The position numbers and the translations under genes were made by a program. The notes beneath the pieces are model-generated. The model did no database searches and was not told the DNA's origin. It saw only the letters and a list, made by a program, of their open reading frames with translations. Shown in pieces: positions 14,727 to 20,832 of a DNA stretch of 26,094 nucleotides. How positions within the stretch are numbered: position 1 is the stretch's first letter; each line of letters begins with the position of its first letter. Source of the stretch: Eubacteriaceae bacterium (GTDB lineage: Bacteria > Bacillota > Clostridia > Eubacteriales > Anaerofustaceae); the NCBI GenBank assembly GCA_017613995.1, contig JAGACT010000108.1, positions 1 through 26,094 on the forward strand, written 5' to 3'.

Positions 14727-16244
14727 TTAGTTTTCTTTTGCTGCGCCGGGCTTGAATGTGAGCTTGAATTCGTTGACGACTGCCGCCGCCTTGTCCATGA
14801 GCTCCTTATCGAATTTGCTTGTCGTCTTCAGTTCCTTAAGGACGTCTGCATGGGAAAGATTCGCGAACTCGATGAGCTCCTTCTCGAATCTCTTCATGTC
14901 GGACACTTCGATATCGTTGCAGAAGTTGTTGGACACCGCGAAGATAATGAGGACCTGATCCTCGACCTTCATGGGTGCGTACTGGTTCTGCTTGAGCATC
15001 TCAACGATCCTTTCACCCTTGGCCAGCTGAGCCTTGGTCTCCTTGTCCAGGTCGCTTCCGAACTGTGCGAAGCTGGCGAGCTCTCTGTACTGAGCGTACT
15101 CAAGACGCAGAGGTCCGGCGATGGTCTTCATGGATTTGATCTGTGCGCTTCCTCCGACTCGGGATACCGAGATACCGGGGTTGACCGCGGGACGGACGCC
15201 CGAGTTGAACAGCTCTGTCTCCAGGAAGATCTGGCCGTCGGTGATGGAGATGACGTTGGTGGGTATGTATGCGGAGATGTCTCCTGCCTGGGTCTCGATG
15301 ATGGGCAGTGCCGTGATGCTTCCGCCCTTGGCCAGCTTGGCCGCTCTTTCGAGAAGTCTCGAATGCAGGTAGAAAACGTCTCCGGGGTAAGCTTCACGTC
15401 CGGGGGGTCTTCTCAGAAGAAGGGCCATTGAACGGTATGCCACCGCGTGCTTTGAAAGGTCGTCGTAAACGATCAGGACGTCCTTTCCCTCATCCATGAA
15501 GTACTCTGCCATGGCGACTCCGGAATAGGGTGCCAGGAACTGCAGAGGTGCCTTCTCGGATGCTGTGGAGGCTACGATGATGGAATATTCCATCGCTCCG
15601 TGCTCTTCCAGCTTCTTCACGGTCTGGGCGACTGTGGAAGCCTTCTGTCCGATGGCGACGTAGATGCATATAACATTCTCGCCCTTCTGGTTGATGATGG
15701 TGTCCACCGCGAGGGCGGTCTTTCCTGTCTGTCTGTCTCCGATGATCAGCTCTCTCTGTCCTCTTCCGATGGGGATCAGGGAGTCGACTGCCTTGTATCC
15801 GGTCTGCAGGGGGGTGTCAACCGACTTTCTGTCGATAACTCCTCTTGCTTTTGTTTCCACGTTGCGGAAATCGGTGGCCTTGATGGCTCCCTTTCCGTCT
15901 ATGGGCTGTCCGAGCGCATTCACGACACGGCCGATAAGGGCGTCTCCGACGGGGACCTGCACGATCCTGCCGGTGCAGCTGACCTTGTCTCCTTCAACGA
16001 TATTTGAGTCATCGCCCAGAAGAACGCAACCTACGTTGTTCTCTTCCAGGTTCTGGACCATGCCGTATACTCCGCCGGGGAACTCTATAAGCTCGCCGGC
16101 CATCGCGGAATCAAGCCCGTTGATTCTTGCGATACCGTCACCGACGGACACGACTGTGCCGAAATCGGTGGTCTCGAGCTTGCTGCCGTAACTCTTTATC
16201 TGTTCCTTGATCAATCTGTTGATCTCTTCAGGTCTGAGATTCAT
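14727..16244 (-). CDS. atpA: F-type ATP synthase, alpha subunit
   Basis: 505 residues, normal length. The non-catalytic nucleotide-binding subunit has Walker A GDRQTGKT (169-176), the QKASTVAQ region, and the SVSRVGGSAQ signature that includes the arginine acting on the neighbouring beta site. The N-terminus MNLRPEEINRLIKEQIK fits the family segment that binds delta. The start at 16244 lies 14 nt from AGGAG (complement of 16259-16263), a long gap; between them is a tiny ATG-CTA-TAA frame (16256-16248) that would be closer to the ribosome site. It follows atpH by 22 nt. Confidence 0.97.
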   Translation of the reverse strand: MNLRPEEINRLIKEQIKSYGSKLETTDFGTVVSVGDGIARINGLDSAMAGELIEFPGGVYGMVQNLEENNVGCVLLGDDSNIVEGDKVSCTGRIVQVPVGDALIGRVVNALGQPIDGKGAIKATDFRNVETKARGVIDRKSVDTPLQTGYKAVDSLIPIGRGQRELIIGDRQTGKTALAVDTIINQKGENVICIYVAIGQKASTVAQTVKKLEEHGAMEYSIIVASTASEKAPLQFLAPYSGVAMAEYFMDEGKDVLIVYDDLSKHAVAYRSMALLLRRPPGREAYPGDVFYLHSRLLERAAKLAKGGSITALPIIETQAGDISAYIPTNVISITDGQIFLETELFNSGVRPAVNPGISVSRVGGSAQIKSMKTIAGPLRLEYAQYRELASFAQFGSDLDKETKAQLAKGERIVEMLKQNQYAPMKVEDQVLIIFAVSNNFCNDIEVSDMKRFEKELIEFANLSHADVLKELKTTSKFDKELMDKAAAVVNEFKLTFKPGAAKEN

Positions 16245-16266
16245 AGTTTATAGCATTACTCCTCTC

Positions 16267-16806
16267 TTAAGATATTTTGATCTGTTTCATCTGGTCCTTA
16301 AGACCGTTCATTTTTGTCCTTATGCTGGCGTCCAGCATAGTGTTTCCCACATAAAGGATCATCCCGCCGACAATGCTCTCGTCGACCTTGTTGTCCAGAT
16401 AGACGGTCTTCGAGTATTTGTTGCTCAGCGTCTGTTTGATATTCTCCAGCTCCTCGGGGGTCAGCGCTATGGCCGTGACCGCCGTGGCTTCCAGAATATT
16501 CTTGTAATCCTTGTATTCCTCCTCAAAGGCAACGAAGATCTCTCTGAGCTCCTCGGTCCTGTCGTTGTCCACGAGGACTCTGAAAAAGTTGAGGAGGTAG
16601 GGATTCGCCTGCGCGAGGATGTTTTCGAATACATCCTTCTTTTCTCTCGCGGTAAGGATCTTCGTATCCACGATCTTGGCGAAGTCCTTATCTGCGATTA
16701 TCTGCTCGTTTACGGCCCTGAACTGCTCGTACACTTCGTCGAGGCAGTTTTCGGACTGCGCTATCTCAAAGAGAGCCTTTGAATACTTCTTTACTGCAAG
16801 GCTCAT
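16267..16806 (-). CDS. atpH: F-type ATP synthase, delta subunit
   Basis: 179 residues, as expected. It links the peripheral stalk (b) to the top of F1. The N-terminal helical domain starts LAVKKYSKALFEIAQ, and the C-terminal signature DESIVGGMILYVGNTMLDASIRTKMNGLKDQM matches the conserved delta/OSCP ending (GG...D.S...L..L). GAGGT lies a few nt before the ATG and overlaps the end of atpF, whose stop is 3 nt upstream. Confidence 0.94.
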   Translation of the reverse strand: MSLAVKKYSKALFEIAQSENCLDEVYEQFRAVNEQIIADKDFAKIVDTKILTAREKKDVFENILAQANPYLLNFFRVLVDNDRTEELREIFVAFEEEYKDYKNILEATAVTAIALTPEELENIKQTLSNKYSKTVYLDNKVDESIVGGMILYVGNTMLDASIRTKMNGLKDQMKQIKIS

Positions 16807-16809
16807 AGG

Positions 16810-17316
16810 CTAGACCTCTTTGAACATTGAGATGGATTCGTTAATAAGATCAAGGTGATCTTCTCTGGAGAGGGACTTGCCCACGACCTTCTCGGCTGCG
16901 TTCATGGTCATCTCGATGATGGTGTCCTTGAACTCTTCCTGGGCCTTCGCCTTTTCCGCCTCGATCTCCTTCTTAGCGTTTTCGATAATGGTTCCGGCCT
17001 GCTCGCGGGCCTCTCCCACTATTCTATCTTTAACTTCCTGAGCGTCGGTAGCTGCTTTCCTGATGATTTCGATCCTCTCGTTCTCGATGGCCGCGACTTT
17101 TTCATCATATTCTTTCTGAAGTCTCTCGGCCTTTTCGTCGGCGCTCTTTGCGCTCTCGAGGCTCGCCGCCACCATTTCTTTTCTCTTCGTAATGATTCCG
17201 TTGATCTTATCGTAGAAGAATTTCTTCACGACTACGAAATATATCAGGAAGGTAACCAGCTGAATGGCTGCCTGCTTAAGCAGTTCGGCGTCAATTCTGA
17301 TTAACCAACTTTCCAT
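16810..17316 (-). CDS. atpF: F-type ATP synthase, b subunit
   Basis: 168 residues. A single N-terminal membrane helix (AAIQLVTFLIYFVVVKKFFY, about 16-36) precedes a long charged coiled coil rich in E, K and A, the stator stalk. KINGIITKRKEMVAASLESAKSADEKAERLQKEYDEKVAAIENER is typical of b subunits. The ribosome site is weak, in contrast with most genes here; translation may be coupled to atpE through the 44-nt gap. Only one b gene is present, so the stator is probably a homodimer. Confidence 0.94.
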   Translation of the reverse strand: MESWLIRIDAELLKQAAIQLVTFLIYFVVVKKFFYDKINGIITKRKEMVAASLESAKSADEKAERLQKEYDEKVAAIENERIEIIRKAATDAQEVKDRIVGEAREQAGTIIENAKKEIEAEKAKAQEEFKDTIIEMTMNAAEKVVGKSLSREDHLDLINESISMFKEV

Positions 17317-17360
17317 ACTTTATACCAAGCTTTCTTAATATTATGAAAAAGAACTCCGGT

Positions 17361-17876
17361 TTACATGAACGGATGAACGAACATGAGAATGAGGGCAACA
17401 ACGAGGGAGTAGATACCTGTCGTTTCTGCAACTGCCTGTCCGAGGAGCATTGTTGTCATGATTGTTCCCTGAGAATCCGGCTGACGGCCGACTGCCGCCG
17501 CACCGTGTCCTGCGGCAACGCCCTGTCCGATACCAGGTCCGAGACCTGCGATAAGGCCGATGCCTCCGCCGATGGCGCTGCATCCGAAGATGAATGCCTG
17601 GCCCATGGTTTCAGGTACGTAGGGGTGAACGAACATAAGAATAAGGGCAACGACGAGGGAATAGATACCTGTCGTTTCTGCGACGGCCTGTCCGAGGAGC
17701 ATCGTCGTCATGATTGTTCCCTGTGCCTTGGGCTGACGGCCTACGGCCTCAGCGCCATAACCTGCTGCGATACCCTGTCCGATACCGGGGCCGAGACCTG
17801 CTATAAGGCCGATGCCTGCTCCGATAGCACTGAGGGCAAATACGAATTCCTGAGGTGTTATCTGTGATAAATCCAT
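17361..17876 (-). CDS. atpE: F-type ATP synthase, duplicated (two-hairpin) c subunit with sodium-type sites
   Basis: 171 residues, twice the usual 75-90. Two c-type hairpins are fused in one chain: residues about 11-87 and 95-171. Each keeps GIGQG (Q34, Q118), the RQP loop (47-49, 131-133) and the ion-carrying AVAETTGIYSL segment (E67, T68, T69, Y72; E151, T152, T153, Y156). Glutamine, glutamate, Ser/Thr and tyrosine at these places are the ligand pattern of Na+-binding c rings such as Ilyobacter tartaricus and Acetobacterium woodii, so a Na+-coupled rotor is predicted. Unlike classic V-type two-hairpin subunits, both carboxylates are present. No separate single-hairpin c gene is in the operon. 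AAGGAG lies 8 nt before the ATG. The two halves are similar in DNA too, pointing to a tandem duplication. Confidence 0.93.
   Translation of the reverse strand: MDLSQITPQEFVFALSAIGAGIGLIAGLGPGIGQGIAAGYGAEAVGRQPKAQGTIMTTMLLGQAVAETTGIYSLVVALILMFVHPYVPETMGQAFIFGCSAIGGGIGLIAGLGPGIGQGVAAGHGAAAVGRQPDSQGTIMTTMLLGQAVAETTGIYSLVVALILMFVHPFM
17364..17594 (-). repeat. Second copy of the c-subunit hairpin repeat
   Basis: Codons 95-171 of atpE. They align with 17616-17846 at an offset of 252 nt, sharing long identical DNA stretches such as the 18-nt match beginning GATACCTG at 17412 and 17664. Confidence 0.85.
17616..17846 (-). repeat. First copy of the c-subunit hairpin repeat
   Basis: Codons 11-87 of atpE. 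It is a 231-nt unit matching 17364-17594; a short linker (VPETMGQ) joins the two copies. Confidence 0.85.
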
Positions 17877-17926
17877 TGTTTTATCTCCTTATAGTTGTTT
17901 ATTGTTGTTTTTTGCAATTTTTTAGC

Positions 17927-18760
17927 TTATTGCTCCGCATGCCAGTCTTCTGCAATCCTGTCGGATACGAACATCATTGTAAGCATCGTGAAGATGTACG
18001 ACTGCATGAGTCCGGAAAATACGTCAAAGTAGAAATGCACGAAGCAGATGAACAGCACGGGAAGCAGCGAGAGTGCTCCGACCCATGTGACTATCTTCCT
18101 CGCCTTGCCTGAAAGGCTCCTGTACTTTGACCACAGGCTCGTGCCGAGGACCGTCAGAAGGAAGATACCTCCGATGATCGTCCATGCCGTTACCTGTATG
18201 CTGCTCAGATAGACCATGTTGTACACCAGCGTACCGATGATCAGACCGCCCAGTATGTTTCCGAACAGACGGAACGACAGCGATACGATAGGTGCGAACT
18301 CACTGATGATGTTGATCGGCAGCAGCACCGCCACAGGTTCAGCCAGGCCCTTGAGATATGTGCCGAGGCCCTGTGTGCCCGCTCCGAATCCTTCCATCAT
18401 GCAGAAAGTGAGCACCGCCAGCGCCAGCGTGGTCGCCCAGTCAGCCGTCGGGGGTCTTACGAATCCCAGAAACAGGAATCCGCTCAGGTTGGAAAGAGCC
18501 AGAAACGAGATTAGAGCCAGAATGTAGGGTGCAAAGCATATCTTGTTAGCGCCCATGCTGGAGGAGACCATCTTGTTGATCAGGTCCACCAGAAATTCCG
18601 CCACCGTCTGCTTCGTTCCCGTCGGTTCCAGCTGTGCGCCTTTTGCCAGCCAGATCAGGACACCGGTAAGTATGAGCATGATGAACCATGTCCACACCAT
18701 GGTGTTCGTGATCGTAAATGGTCCGATCTTAAATCCTGCGGTTATTTCGGAAATAGACAA
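17927..18760 (-). CDS. atpB: F-type ATP synthase, a subunit
   Basis: 277 residues with five to six membrane helices. This stator channel subunit carries the essential arginine R164 in SLSFRLFGNILGG, and the following helix and C-terminal LQSYIFTMLTMMFVSDRI are standard. The frame begins at a TTG codon (18760), supported by GGGAGTGA 9 nt upstream overlapping the end of atpI; no ATG is near. It feeds ions to the duplicated c ring encoded 50 nt downstream. The non-ATG start may hold down the amount of the membrane subunit, which is known to be toxic in excess in other bacteria. Confidence 0.95.
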   Translation of the reverse strand: MSISEITAGFKIGPFTITNTMVWTWFIMLILTGVLIWLAKGAQLEPTGTKQTVAEFLVDLINKMVSSSMGANKICFAPYILALISFLALSNLSGFLFLGFVRPPTADWATTLALAVLTFCMMEGFGAGTQGLGTYLKGLAEPVAVLLPINIISEFAPIVSLSFRLFGNILGGLIIGTLVYNMVYLSSIQVTAWTIIGGIFLLTVLGTSLWSKYRSLSGKARKIVTWVGALSLLPVLFICFVHFYFDVFSGLMQSYIFTMLTMMFVSDRIAEDWHAEQ

Positions 18761-18766
18761 ATACTT

Positions 18767-19186
18767 TCACTCCCTTTCTTTAGATTTTGCAAAATATATG
18801 TTCAAAATGTTCAACACATGGATTGCCGCGTTGATCGAGAGCAGTCCGATGATGCAGGAGCCCATGCACAGCAGGGGGCTCTGAATGGACGCATACAGCG
18901 CCGCTCCCTTTATGACGTATCTTCCAAAGTATCCGGCGAAGGCTCTTGTCTTCGCTGCGGTCTTCTGTTTCGTCACGCTTTTTTCGATATCCAGGTACAG
19001 AAGTCTGAAACACAGCAGGTTGACGGCATAGCCGAAAACGCATCCGAGCCACCATTTCAGCGGCGGCACGAAAAACATCCCTATGAGGCCGCCCGCCAGG
19101 CATATCAGAGCCGCTGCGATTATGATGTTTCTGATCGTCAGCAGTTCTCCCTGCGCGAGACCGCTTCCGCTGTCACTGTGTGTCAT
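18767..19186 (-). CDS. atpI: ATP synthase subunit I (assembly factor)
   Basis: 139 residues with four hydrophobic segments (about residues 16-38, 42-60, 86-104 and 107-128). IRNIIIAAALICLAGGLIGMFF, KWWLGCVFGYAVNLLCFRLLYLDIEKSV and the closing INAAIHVLNILNIYF fit the ATP-synt_I family, which helps assemble c rings. The start at 19186 follows AAGGAG by 4 nt; the upstream part of the frame overlaps the previous gene. It overlaps the AtpZ-like gene by 14 nt, and its last codons (GAA AGG GAG TGA) hold the ribosome site of atpB. Confidence 0.82.
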   Translation of the reverse strand: MTHSDSGSGLAQGELLTIRNIIIAAALICLAGGLIGMFFVPPLKWWLGCVFGYAVNLLCFRLLYLDIEKSVTKQKTAAKTRAFAGYFGRYVIKGAALYASIQSPLLCMGSCIIGLLSINAAIHVLNILNIYFAKSKERE

Positions 19187-19454
19187 CCTTCTCCTTTTTT
19201 CTTCTCGCTTCCAGGTCCCGTATGTAGCGTTTCCCGAAAACGAACATGTTCCTGACGCTGCACACGACACCGATCAGGATCCCTCCCATGGTCCACATCT
19301 TGCTGTTGCCCCAGCGGCTTCCGGCTGCGTATCCGAGGCCTAGGCACAGTACGATGGGGGAGAGTATGATCCAGACTATCTGGGAAACATATATAAGCGC
19401 GCCCGCGACCTTCTGAGGAAGAGGGACCCTGCGCTTTTCATTGTTCTCGCTCAT
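19173..19454 (-). CDS. atpZ: AtpZ/AtpI-family small membrane protein
   Basis: 93 residues, two membrane helices. The first is about 15-42 (VAGALIYVSQIVWIILSPIVLCLGLGYAAG) and the second about 53-70 (MWTMGGILIGVVCSVRNMF), with a basic tail. This is the ATPase_gene1 pattern, in which AtpZ with AtpI forms a c-ring assembly or divalent-ion complex. It overlaps the preceding gene by 17 nt and atpI by 14 nt, so the first three genes are tightly coupled. Confidence 0.75.
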   Translation of the reverse strand: MSENNEKRRVPLPQKVAGALIYVSQIVWIILSPIVLCLGLGYAAGSRWGNSKMWTMGGILIGVVCSVRNMFVFGKRYIRDLEARRKKEKDDTQ

Positions 19455-19824
19455 TGGTTTCCTCCGTGGACTCTTCGCCGAGGACCTGATCCAGGATGTC
19501 GGAGATCTCGCTGTCGCTGAGACCTCTGAATATCTCCTCCACGCTGCCGGGATATTCGGTGACGTCCTCAGGCATGTAGTCCGGGTCGGCGGGAGCTTCC
19601 TCGATGCTCCTTATCAGCGTCTTCCTGGGCTTGCGGGAGCGCCCCGACTCACGCCAGCGTTCGATCGCCTTCCTTCTCGTTTCGTCATTTCCCCGGTATT
19701 CGGAAAAGTACGTGTTCCTGTTCTTTTCGAGGTTCTGCTGATGTTTTTTTATCAGATGAGTCAGGATCAGTTTTCTCGCGACGAGATAGGCGGCGAGCAG
19801 AAACAGAATGACGAATCTGTTCAA
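19438..19824 (-). CDS. Membrane-anchored protein of unknown function heading the atp operon
   Basis: 128 residues; I do not recognise it. One N-terminal helix (FVILFLLAAYLVARKLILTHLI, about 4-25) is followed by a soluble charged tail: a basic middle (RRKAIERWRESGRSRKPRK) and an acidic end (VEEIFRGLSDSEISDILDQVLGEESTEETNE). The frame starts at TTG (19824), 8 nt after a good AAGGAGG; no ATG fits. It overlaps atpZ by 17 nt. Its position first in the operon suggests a role in ATP synthase assembly or regulation, but a passenger gene is equally possible. Confidence 0.7.
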   Translation of the reverse strand: MNRFVILFLLAAYLVARKLILTHLIKKHQQNLEKNRNTYFSEYRGNDETRRKAIERWRESGRSRKPRKTLIRSIEEAPADPDYMPEDVTEYPGSVEEIFRGLSDSEISDILDQVLGEESTEETNEREQ

Positions 19825-19832
19825 AACCCGTT

Positions 19833-19839
19833 CCTCCTT
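19833..19839 (-). promoter_or_regulatory. Ribosome site supporting the TTG start at 19824
   Basis: Reads AAGGAGG on the minus strand, 8 nt from the TTG codon. No ATG or GTG in the frame is better placed. Confidence 0.75.
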
Positions 19840-19847
19840 CTGTTCGC

Positions 19848-19883
19848 ATTATATAAATTATACACTATAAAATCTGCATTATA
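19848..19883 (-). promoter_or_regulatory. AT-rich promoter region of the ATP synthase operon
   Basis: Three perfect TATAAT hexamers on the minus strand lie 20-60 nt upstream of the first gene. No convincing -35 box is seen for any of them, so which one is used is undecided. Confidence 0.4.
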
Positions 19884-20099
19884 TTCTTATTTTTTGAATG
19901 CCGTCCCGGTTTGTTCCTCCTTCTTATTATTATTTTTGAATATTCAACAACAAACCATAAAGACCTCCCCCATTTGCCCCACGGAGGCTCGAAATGTGAA
20001 TAATTTATCGAAAAATCTGTTTTGAATACAAACCGAAGCAGGCGCATTTTCTAATCGTGCGCCAGATTGGAACAGATATGTCCAAGCGGCTGAGTTTTG

Positions 20100-20108
20100 T
20101 GATATGAT
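20100..20108 (+). promoter_or_regulatory. Extended -10 promoter of the ThyA-like/E2-like pair
   Basis: TGATATGAT at 20100-20108 fits the TG-N-TANNAT extended -10 pattern. Transcription would start near 20115, just before AAGGAGG and the ATG at 20134. No -35 is evident. Confidence 0.4.
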
Positions 20109-20133
20109 AAGAAAAAAACGCAAGGAGGAAGAT

Positions 20134-20832
20134 ATGTTCCGCCACATTACGGCCCGTTCCCTCGCGGAGGGCATCGAGCTTTCAATGCGGGCCCTGGCCG
20201 AAGATTCCCACATCGAGGAGCGGGAAAACCAGGACCGGATGAACGAGATGAAGGAGATCCAGCTGCTGCTGGACGTTACAGACCCCGAGAGCGAGCCCTT
20301 TATCAGCAAGGCCATGCCCTGCGATCTGAAGACCCTGATACAGTACGAAAGAGAATTCCTTGACGGCACCGCAGACGATCTCGGATGGAAGTACACCTAC
20401 CACGGACTGTACTCGCCTTTCTATCCGAAGGTGCTGGAGGAGCTGAGGCGCAACATCCATTCCCGCAGGGCGGTCATCGCCCTGGGCCAGGGAGACATAA
20501 ACTTCACCTCCGATCCCCCGTGTCTCCAGACGCTTCTGTTCAGCGTGGTGAACGGAGCGCTGGAACTCACGTGCCTTTTTCGGAGCAACGACGGGGTGAA
20601 GGCCTTTCCCATGAACATCCAGGCCATCGCGGCGCTGCAGAGGAAGGCCGCGGCCGATCTGGGGCTGCCGGTGGGGGAGCTGCATTACATCGCCAACAAC
20701 TTCCACGCCTATCAGAACGATTTCTCCCAGCTGGACAGCTACATAAAGCTCTTCGACAGATATGACGAGAAGCGCAAATGCTACAGCTACGAACAGTACA
20801 TGAAAGCGAAAGGGGAAACAAAAGATGAGTGA
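20134..20832 (+). CDS. Thymidylate-synthase-fold protein
   Basis: 232 residues, shorter than ThyA (about 264). The active-site pattern lines up by spacing with E. coli ThyA: C130 (C146), R150-S151-N152-D153 (R166-S167-x-D169), N161 (N177), H191 and Y193 (H207, Y209), at identical intervals of 20, 11 and 30 residues. A double arginine (R111-R112) lies where the phosphate-binding pair from the partner subunit is expected. The residue after the catalytic cysteine is leucine instead of histidine (DPPCL, not PPCH). Retention of Asn161 fits a dUMP-like rather than dCMP-like base. It could be a short, archaeal-style methylase or an enzyme with another pyrimidine substrate. The start at 20134 is set by AAGGAGG 6 nt upstream. 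It overlaps the next gene by 8 nt. Confidence 0.75.
   Translation: MFRHITARSLAEGIELSMRALAEDSHIEERENQDRMNEMKEIQLLLDVTDPESEPFISKAMPCDLKTLIQYEREFLDGTADDLGWKYTYHGLYSPFYPKVLEELRRNIHSRRAVIALGQGDINFTSDPPCLQTLLFSVVNGALELTCLFRSNDGVKAFPMNIQAIAALQRKAAADLGLPVGELHYIANNFHAYQNDFSQLDSYIKLFDRYDEKRKCYSYEQYMKAKGETKDE

Larger units (their letters stand above)
19825..20133. other. Divergent intergenic region (309 nt) between the atp operon and the ThyA-like gene
   Basis: It holds three TATAAT hexamers on the minus strand (complements of 19848-19853, 19857-19862, 19878-19883) without a clear -35 partner, a plus-strand extended -10 near 20100, and an inverted repeat GGCGCA-N11-TGCGCC (20041-20046, 20058-20063). 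An in-frame minus ORF (20047-19865) has no ribosome site and is not called. No RNA gene is evident. Confidence 0.6.

Noticed and set aside
17343..17867. 174-codon plus-strand, cysteine-rich, internally repeated frame opposite atpE
   Set aside because: It is open only because of codon bias in atpE, and its repeats are the shadow of the c-subunit duplication. No promoter or ribosome site is seen.
19865..20047. 60-codon minus-strand frame before the atp operon
   Set aside because: No ribosome site before the ATG, it overlaps the likely promoter region, and the translation matches nothing I recognise. It could be part of a dispersed repeat, which a genome search for 19960-20010 would show.
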